Assembly: GCF_001613265.1 (NCBI RefSeq)
Contig: NZ_BDCA01000028.1
Location: 1 to 64,000, forward strand
Source: Nocardia vermiculata NBRC 100427
GTDB taxonomy: Bacteria; Actinomycetota; Actinomycetes; Mycobacteriales; Mycobacteriaceae
Length of the DNA stretch: 64,000 nt
Direction of reading: 5' to 3'
Within the stretch, counting starts at the first letter, position 1. Each line of letters begins with the position of its first letter. The notes beneath the pieces are model-generated. The model worked only from the letters and a program-made list of their open reading frames with translations, searched no databases and was not told where the DNA came from. This document shows positions 44,352 through 52,800 of this stretch, piece by piece. The translations under genes and the position numbers were made by a program.

Positions 44352-45743
44352 TCAGGCGGGGCCGGGGCCGGGCAGCATGCCGGTCGAGGCGGTGGTTCCG
44401 CAGAATTCCTCGATCCGCTCGTCGAGGTGGCGGGCTTCGACCGCACCCTGGAATCGCGGCGTGGCGATGCGGCGCCGCAGACCCGTCAGCCGCTCCCCGA
44501 GCTGTGCGATCCGCCAATTCTCGGAGAGCTCGAGCACCGGGCGCAGGGCGTCCCCGGCGCCGTCGAGGCTGCCGTTGATGAGCTGAGCGGCCGCGTTGTC
44601 GACCCGGGCCAGCGCCTCGGCGCCGTAGGAACGCTGTTCCACCGGGCCGGCGCTGTACAACTCGATGGTGCGGGCGGTCTCGGCGAGCGCCGATTCGGCC
44701 TGGCCCAGATGGATATAGGTGGCACCGGCGTAGTAGTGGCTCTTGGCCTCCGGGAAGCCGAAGACACCACCGGTCTCGTCGTGCAGGACATCGGTGCCCG
44801 ATTCGGCGCGGGCGGTATGTGCGGCCTCGATGCAGCGCGCGGCGTCGGTGGCGCTGCCCAGCTTGGACCAGATACGCGCCTCGATATTGTGCAGCCGCAC
44901 CTTGGCCGTCACCGAATCCGCATAGAGATGCCCGTTCTGTGCCAGCTCCACCGCGTGCCGCGGATGTTCGGACCAGTATTCGATCAGCGCCTGCATACCC
45001 CGGGTCCACGCCCGTAAACCGTTGTGCCCGCATAACTCCGCATAGGCCCAGGCAGCACGCGCCTGTTCGCCCGCGGCATCCAGATGGCCGAGATCGGTAC
45101 TGGCATTGGCCAGCAGGCCCGACAACGTTCCTGCCAGCAGATACAGATGGCTGGTATCCGCGGGCTTCTGCTGCCCCTCGAGCAGGCGATATACGCGCCG
45201 GCGCACCCGCAGCATCTCGACCATCATCGGAACCGGCGGCACGTGAACGTATTCCCTGGCGATGCGGGTGGCATCGGCGTCGAGTTGTTCCAATGCGGAG
45301 GCGCCGACATTACTTGCCTCGGCGCGACCGGCGTGCTCGCTGGCTTCGTGGGCAGCCGCCATGATGAGATCCCTCTCCGAAATTTCGGCCAACGCATCAC
45401 CTCGCATCGCACCGGCGTCTACGAGTGCCAAGAGTTCAGCGTCGCTCGAATACTTGCTGTGCGCCGAATGGTGGTAGCGCACCTCTGAATCCGGTTCCGG
45501 CCGATCGATGACGGGTTGATCGATCATGACCGCGAACCGTGCCCGCACGACGTCGTCGGACCTGGCGAGTGACGTGTCCAGCGCGGCCTGGTTGACCGGC
45601 CGGGGATGCACTTTCGCGCCCCCGGCCTCCCATTTGGACACCAGGCGTTCGTGGACACCCAAATGGGCCGCGAATTCCCTGATGCTCATCCTTTTGGCAT
45701 CGCGAAGGGCGCGGGCTTCTCTACCTGACCACTGCCTGACCAC
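44352..45743 (-). CDS. XRE-TPR transcriptional regulator
   Basis: 463 aa from the GTG at 45743 (GGAAGGGA upstream). The N-terminus is VVRQWSGREARALRDAKRMSIREFAAHLGVHERLVSKWEAGG, a helix-turn-helix typical of actinobacterial XRE-TPR regulators. Residues ~190-440 have repeated helical pairs (LLAGTLSGLLANASTDLGHLDAAGEQARAAWAYAE, AGATYIHLGQAESALAETARTIELYSAG) of TPR type. Such proteins sense peptides or other ligands in other genera. Repeats GGGCAGTGA sit in the divergent promoter and may be its sites. Confidence 0.85.
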   Translation of the reverse strand: MVRQWSGREARALRDAKRMSIREFAAHLGVHERLVSKWEAGGAKVHPRPVNQAALDTSLARSDDVVRARFAVMIDQPVIDRPEPDSEVRYHHSAHSKYSSDAELLALVDAGAMRGDALAEISERDLIMAAAHEASEHAGRAEASNVGASALEQLDADATRIAREYVHVPPVPMMVEMLRVRRRVYRLLEGQQKPADTSHLYLLAGTLSGLLANASTDLGHLDAAGEQARAAWAYAELCGHNGLRAWTRGMQALIEYWSEHPRHAVELAQNGHLYADSVTAKVRLHNIEARIWSKLGSATDAARCIEAAHTARAESGTDVLHDETGGVFGFPEAKSHYYAGATYIHLGQAESALAETARTIELYSAGPVEQRSYGAEALARVDNAAAQLINGSLDGAGDALRPVLELSENWRIAQLGERLTGLRRRIATPRFQGAVEARHLDERIEEFCGTTASTGMLPGPGPA

Positions 45744-45851
45744 GATGTCATCCCTTCCGCGCGAACTGTTCTCCAGAGTACGAGCGGACCGTGATCGCAG
45801 CCACAACCGAAATCGAGCTGGTATCGGGAAAGGCGCTGGTCCCGGCCACAG

Positions 45852-45969
45852 GGGCAGTGAAAGGGCAGTGAAGAGCGCGTGTGGGGGCATTTCCAGGACC
45901 GCACAGCGGCGGGACCCTTGAAACGTGAATGCCATTGGGGCAGTGACGCCGAATGCCGTGGGGCAGTGA
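45852..45969. repeat. Four GGGCAGTGA repeats in the XRE-TPR promoter region
   Basis: GGGCAGTGA occurs at 45852-45860, 45863-45871, 45938-45946 and 45961-45969, all in the same orientation, with centres 11, 75 and 23 bp apart, close to whole helical turns. All lie between the divergent genes at 45743 and 45974. Confidence 0.65.
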
Positions 45970-45973
45970 AGCC

Positions 45974-46423
45974 GTGAATGTCGAGAAGCTCAGGACCGCC
46001 GACGACTGGGTGATGTTCTACCGCCATCGAGCTGGTCTGACATGTATTCAGCGTGGTGGATTCGTCACGCTGCCGATTACCGGCACCGTAGGTGTGCTGA
46101 ATGTGCCCACCGAACAGTCGGAATCGGTGTACCGGTCGCTCACCGAGCACGGTGCCTGTGGTCCGGTCCTGGCCCGCCGGGCGCGCTGGAGCTTCCTGGT
46201 CGCTCCCGATATCCGGCCGGGTGCACAGGTCTCGGAGTTGCTGAGCCGCCTGAAGATCGGCATTCCGTCGCCCGGTGGCGAAATCATGATGCCCACCGGC
46301 CTGGGTCGCCGGACCCGCGAAGGCTGTCACTGGATCGTGGCGCCCGCGCCGGGCCGGGAACTTCCACCACTATCGAGGGTCGTTACGACGGCGCTGGCGG
46401 TGGGAAGGGGTGGCGAGGACTGA
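45974..46423 (+). CDS. Unknown protein paired with the XRE-TPR regulator
   Basis: 149 aa from the GTG at 45974; an ATG at 45953 is possible. It reads WVMFYRHRAGLTCIQRGGFVTLPITGTVGVLNVPTEQSESVYRSLTEHGACGPVLARRARWSFLVAPDI, ...GGEIMMPTGLGRRTREGCHWIVAPAP. The GGxIxxPTG and W segments recall the N-terminal part of bifunctional primase-polymerase proteins but the catalytic acids are not visible, so this is likely a shortened relative or an unrelated fold. In actinobacteria such genes commonly face an XRE-TPR regulator. Confidence 0.6.
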   Translation: MNVEKLRTADDWVMFYRHRAGLTCIQRGGFVTLPITGTVGVLNVPTEQSESVYRSLTEHGACGPVLARRARWSFLVAPDIRPGAQVSELLSRLKIGIPSPGGEIMMPTGLGRRTREGCHWIVAPAPGRELPPLSRVVTTALAVGRGGED

Positions 46424-46807
46424 ACCCGCAGACCGGTCCTCGCTGCCGCCGGACCGGGTCCGCCTCGATGCCTGTCGGGGGCGGGCCCGGATTCGGGACC
46501 GTACGGCCTCCCGGTGTGACCCCGCGCCCCGACGCTGCCTGAGGGTTCGGCGGGTACTCGCCGATTCCGGTAGAACGGCTGTCATGGTCGGCCATCGGAG
46601 CACACAGCGGCGTGCGCCCGCGACGGCGCATGCTCCCTACCTGTGCCCGGGTTCGCAAGGTGTTTCCGGTCAGTGGGAGATGTTGTCCTCATTTCCGGGA
46701 GTCCGGCCGACAGATGATAGTAAGGAAGGTTCTGTGGCCTCGCCGCTCTCGCTGGAGATGTAGACGGTAGATGGTCGGTGCCGTCCATATGTTTGGCAGG
46801 AGTTGTA
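46424..46807. other. Intergenic region before the NRPS gene
   Basis: This 384-bp stretch has no convincing gene. I looked for an IdeR/DtxR-type iron box and found none. An AGGAG site (46798-46802) immediately precedes the NRPS GTG start. AT-rich patches near 46710 and 46760 could carry the promoter, but no box can be assigned safely. Confidence 0.4.
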
Positions 46808-49800
46808 GTGTCCTTTGGCGAAAATCCGGATAGCGCGCGCTCGGGCCGAAGGAGTCCCCGCCGCGCGCGCCCGTCCCGAACGGCGCCCGTCCGGACCTTG
46901 CCCACTCTGCTGTCGGCGGCCGCAGCGCAGAATCCGGACGGCGTGGCCGTGGTCGACGGCGCGGTGTCGATGACCTATCGCGAGCTCGATCGGTGGTCGT
47001 CCCGGGTGGCGCGGTTGCTGATCGATCGCGGGATCGGTCCGGAAGATATGGTCGCGGTGGGGATTCCGCGGTCGCGCTGGTCGGTGGCGGCGGCCTGGGC
47101 GGTGACCAAGACCGGTGCCGCGTTCGTGCCGGTGGATCCGCGATACCCGAGCGACCGGATCGCCTACCTGCTCTCCGACTCCCGGGCCGTATTGGGACTG
47201 ACCGTCACCGGCAGTGCGGAAAGTATGGCCGGGGAGCCGGATTGGCTGACCGTCGACACCGACCAGTTCGAGGCGGACTTGTCGCACTGGTCGGCCGAAC
47301 CGGTGAACTTCGCGGATCGGGTGCGGCGGCTGCACGGTGCGCATCCGGCGTACGTCATGTACACCTCCGGGTCGACCGGGCGGCCGAAGGGCGTCGTCGT
47401 CACCCATGCCGGGCTCGCGAATTACTGTGTCGAACAACGTGACCAGTTCGCCGTGACGGATCGGTCGCGCACCCTGCACATCGCGTCGCCCAGTTTCGAC
47501 GTGTCGGTCGGTGAATTCCTGCTCGCCTTCGGTGCAGCCGCGACGATGGTGATCGCCCCCGCCGACGTATTCGGCGGCGCCGAGCTCGCCGAACTGCTGC
47601 GGCGGGAGCGGGTCACCCATGTCACGATGACCCCCGCCGCGCTCACCACGGTCGACCCCACCGGCCTGGACGAGTTGCGTGTGATCGGCGTGATCGGCGA
47701 GGCGTGCCCACCCGAGCTGGTCACCCGGTGGGCGACCGAGATTCCCGGCGGCCGCCGCGAGTTCTACAACACCTACGGGCCCACCGAGGCCACGATCGTC
47801 ACCCATGTCGGCGACCCGCTGGCCCCGGGCGCGCCGGTCACCATCGGCCGTCCGGTCCGGGGCATGACCTCGCGGATTCTGGACGACCGGCTGGCGCAGA
47901 CGGCGCCGGGACAGGACGGCGAACTGTATCTGGCCGGGCCGGGGCTGGCGCGCGGATATCTGCGCCGACCGGATCTGAGCGCGGACCGGTTCGTCGCGGA
48001 CCCGTACGGCCCGCCGGGCAGCCGCATGTACCGCACCGGAGATCTCGCCCGCACCACAGCGGACGGCCTGTGGGAATATCTGGGCCGCAACGATTTCCAG
48101 GTCAAGATCCGTGGTTTCCGAATCGAACTCGGCGAGATCGACAGTGCTTTGGTCGCCCATCCGGAGATTCACTTCGCGGTCACCATCGGCCGCCGGATGC
48201 CGTCGGGCGAAACGCTGCTGGTCGGCTATGTGGTGCCCGAACCGGGTGCCGCGCCGGACCCGGAACAATTGCGCGAGTTCGCGGCGCGCACGCTGCCGGT
48301 CCACATGGTGCCGCCGGTGATCATGCTGCTGGAGCAACTTCCGCTGACTCCGGTCGGCAAGCTCGATCGCACGGCGCTACCGGAACCGCCACTGGAGGTA
48401 CAGGAGTACCGTGCACCGGAGACAGGCACCGAACAGGTCGTCGCAACGGCGATTGCGGGACTGCTCGGTCTCGAGCGGGTCGGCCTCGACGACGACTTCT
48501 TCGCGTTGGGCGGCAATTCACTGCTGGCGGTGCGCGCCGCCGCGTGGATCGGCGGTGAACTCGGAGTGCGGGTGCCGCCACGCACCTTCTTCACCGCCGA
48601 TACCGTGGCCGAGCTGGCGGACGCGATGAGCCGGCTGACGGTGGCGGAACGACCACGGCTGATCGCACGGTCGCGGCCGGACCCGATGCCGGTCTCGGCG
48701 GCACAGCAGCGGTTGTGGTTGACCAACCAGTTCGACACCGCCTCGGCGGCATACAACATCCCGTTCGCGCTGCGCCTGACCGGTGCGGTCGATGTGCAGG
48801 CGTTGCGGGCGGCGGTAGCGGATGTGATCGAGCGGCACGAGCCGCTGCGCACGCTGTATTCCGATCACGACGGTGAACCGGTCCAGGTGGTCCTGCCGGT
48901 CCCCGACGCCATGCCCGAACTGGTCGTGGAAACCGTTGCTGCCGAACAGATCCCGGAACGCCTCACGGCCATCGCCGCCGCCGGGTTCGATCTCCGCTCG
49001 GACCTGCCGGTACGGGCGAGCCTGTTCCAGCCGGCCGACAACGAGTACGTCCTCGCCCTGGTGATGCACCACATCGCCTGCGACGGCACCTCCTTCGCGC
49101 CGTTGGCCCGTGACGTGGTGGCGGCCTATCAGGCCAGGACTACCGGCGCCGCTCCCGAGTGGCGCCCGTTGACGGTCACCTACGCGGACTACGTGCTGTG
49201 GGAACGTGAGGTGCTGGGGCCCGAGACGGACGAGGATTCGCTCGCCGCGACCCAGGCCCGGTATTGGCAGCAGCAGTTGGCGGCAGTCCCCGACGGACTG
49301 GAGTTGCCGCTGGACCGCCCCCGCCCCCCTGTCTGGTCCGGCCGGGGTGCCACCGTCGACTTCGAGCTGAACGCCGAGGTCACCGCGGGTCTGCGCCGAG
49401 TCGCCGATGAGCACGACGCCTCGCTGTTCATGGTGGTACACGCGGCGTTGGCCGTGCTGCTGGCCCGGCTGTCGGGCAGTGCCGATATCGCGATCGGGAC
49501 ACAGATCTCCGGACGTGGCGCCGCCGAACTCGACGACGTGGTGGGCATGTTCGGCAACACGCTCGTGCTGCGCACGGACGTCGACGGCGCTCAACCGTTC
49601 GGCGCATTCCTGGACGGCGTCCGCGAGACCGATCTGGCCGCGATGGAGCACGCGGAACTCAACATAGATCGGGTGGTGGACCTGGTCCGGCGCGGCAGCA
49701 ACCGGGCGCCGCTGTTCCAGGTGTTGTTGATGCTGCAGAACTTCGAGCAGCCGCGGATCGACCTGCCGCAGGTGTCGATCGAGCAGTTGCAGCTCGATGT

Positions 49801-52800
49801 CGCTGTCGCCAAACTCGATCTCTCGGTGACGCTCACCGAACAGCCCGACGGGCAGGTGGCCGGGGTGATCGATTACGCCACAGACCTGTTCGACCACGCC
49901 ACCGTGGCCGCGATGGCACGTCGTTTCGTCGCGATTGCGAGCGAGATCGGCCGCGACGAGACGGTCGCCGTCGGCGATATCGCACTGCTCACCGCGGACG
50001 AACATGCCCTGCTGGCCGCGCTGGCCGGACCGCAGCCCACATCCGGCACCGTGCTGGACGGCTTTCTCGCTCAGGTGTCGCGGACACCGCATGCACCCGC
50101 CGTGGTCTTCGGTGAACAGCATTGGAGCTACGGTGAATTCGCCGGCTGGGTGAATCGGCTGGCGCGACATCTGCTGTCGCTCGGCGTCGGCCCGGAGGTG
50201 CGGGTGGCGGTCGCGATGCGGCGGTCCCCGGACATGCTGGCAGCGATCTACGCGGTGCTGGTCGCCGGTGGTGCGTACGTGCCGCTCGATCCCGATCATC
50301 CTGCGCAGCGCACCGACTACATCCTCGATGTGGTGCGGCCCGCCGCCGTGCTGACCACGGGTGACTCGACGACCTCCGGTGATGCGGTGCGGTGCGACGA
50401 ACTCGACCTCTCGCGGTACTCGCCCGAACCGGTGACCGATGCGGAACGGCGGCGCCCGCTGCGACCGTCGAATGCCGCGTACACGCTGTTCACCTCGGGG
50501 TCCACCGGCCGGCCGAAGGGAGTGGTGGTCACCCACCGCTCGGTCGTGAATCAGCTCGCGTGGATGCGTGAACAGTACGATCTCGGCCCGGCCGACACCC
50601 TGTTGCACAAGACGCCGGTGACGTTCGATGCCTCGGTGTGGGAGTTGTTGCTGCCGTTGGCGGTCGGTGCGCGGTTGGTCATCGCTCCGCACGACGGTCA
50701 TCTGGACCCGGCCTATCTGGTGGACACCATGCACCGGTACCGGGTGGCGATGGTCGAGTTCGTTCCGTCGATGCTGGCGCTGCTGCTCGATGACGAGGCA
50801 ACGGAATTCCCGGACGCGCTTCGATACTTCTCACTCGGTGGCGAGGAATTGCCGGTCGGCCTACTGGACCGGGTACGGCAGCGGCATCCCGCCGTGGTGG
50901 ACAACACCTACGGGCCGACCGAGGCCACCGTGACATCGACGGTGTTCCGATGTGCCGGTGTTGTGGACGGGCGGGTGCCGATCGGTCGACCGATCCGCAA
51001 TACCGGTGCTGCCGTGCTGGATTCGCGATTGCATCCGGTGCCACCAGGGGTACCGGGAGAGCTGTATCTGTCCGGCGTGCAGCTGGCGCGAGGATACGAG
51101 GGTGCGAGCGCGCAGACGGCGGCACGATTCGTCGCCGACCCGTCCGGCAGGCCGGGGGCCCGCAGGTACCGGACCGGTGATCTGGTGCGGATGCGCCGCG
51201 ATGGCACCCTGGAGTTCCTGGGCCGCACCGATTTCCAGGTGAAACTGCGTGGCCTGCGGATCGAACTCGGCGAGATCGAGGCGGCGCTGGTGCGTCACCC
51301 GGCGGTGGCGCGCGCGGTGGTCACCGTGCAGCGACCGGAGCGGACGGGCGAGTTGCTCGCCGCCTATGTGGTGCCCGAGACGGGTGCCACGATCGATACC
51401 CTCGACCTGATCGAGCGGGCACGTAAAACACTGCCGGAGTACATGATTCCGCATCATATCGTGGTGCTGGAGCGGCTTCCGCTCACCCCGAGCGGCAAAC
51501 TGGACCGCCGGGCGCTGCCGGTGATCGAGGCGGCCATCGGGACTCCGCGATACCGTGCGCCCGTCACGGCGGCCGAACACACGATCACCGCGGTGTTCGC
51601 GGAGTTGCTCGGTGTCGAGCAGGTCGGGGCGGACGACGACTTCTTCGAGCTGGGCGGCAACTCGCTGATCGGGATGCGGGTAGTGGCGCGGGTGAACGCC
51701 GCGCAGGGCACCGGATTCGGAGTGCGGGACCTGTTCGAGGCGCCGACGGCTGCCTTGCTGGGTGCCCGGGCCGACTGCACGGTGCCCGCACCGGTCCGGC
51801 CGCAATTGGCGACGATCACTCGGCCGCAACATCTTCCACTGTCCTTCGCGCAACGGCGGATGTGGTTCCTGAACCGGTTGGCTCCCGGATCGGCCGCCTA
51901 CAGCATCCCGTTGGCGGTGCGATTGAGTGGGACGATGGACGGTGCGGCATTGGCCGCCGCAGCCGTGGATGTGCTGGACCGGCACGAGGCGTTGCGAACC
52001 CGGTATCCCTCCGGTGCCGAGGGCCCGTATCAGGATATCGTCGCCGCGGCTCGGGTGCCGTTGACGCTGGAGCCCGAGAACGTCGAGCCCGAGCAGGTGC
52101 CGACACGGATCGCCGAGATCGCCGGCGCCGGTTTCGATGTGACGGCGGAGGTGCCACTGCGCACCGCACTGCTGCGTCTCGCACCCGACGACCATGTGCT
52201 GGTGCTGGTCGTGCATCACATCAACGCGGACGGCTACTCGATGGGGCCGTTGGCGCGCGACCTGGCGCTGCGTTACGCGGCCCGGGCCACCGGGGACACG
52301 CCCACGTGGGCGCCGCTGCCCGTGCAGTACGCCGATTACACGCTGTGGCAGCGGGAGGTGCTCGGCGACGAGGACGATCCGGACAGCCTCGCTGCCCGCC
52401 AGATCGCCTACTGGACCGAGGCGCTGGCCGGAATTCCGGACCAGCTCGAGCTGCCCGCCGACCGGCCACGGCCGGCGGTGGCATCTCAGGGTGGGGCCGT
52501 GCACCGGTTCGTGTTGTCGCCGGAATCGCATCGCGATGTGAAAACACTGGCTGCCGAGCGGCATTCGACCACGTTCGCCGTCGTGCACGCCGCTTTCGCG
52601 GTGTTGTTGGCGCGGCTGTCGGGGACCGAGGACGTGGTGGTGGGCACCCCGATCGCGGGGCGTGGTGCGGCCGAACTCGACGATCTGGTCGGCATGTTCG
52701 TCAACACGCTCGTACTGCGCGCCGCGGTGGCACCCGATGCGTCGTTCGCCGATCTGCTGACCGCGGTGACCGGGACCGACCTCGCGGCCTTCGACCATGC

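Noticed and set aside
46424-46807. Iron-regulated (IdeR-type) promoter for the NRPS
   Set aside because: No TTAGGTTAGGCTAA-like box found on either strand.
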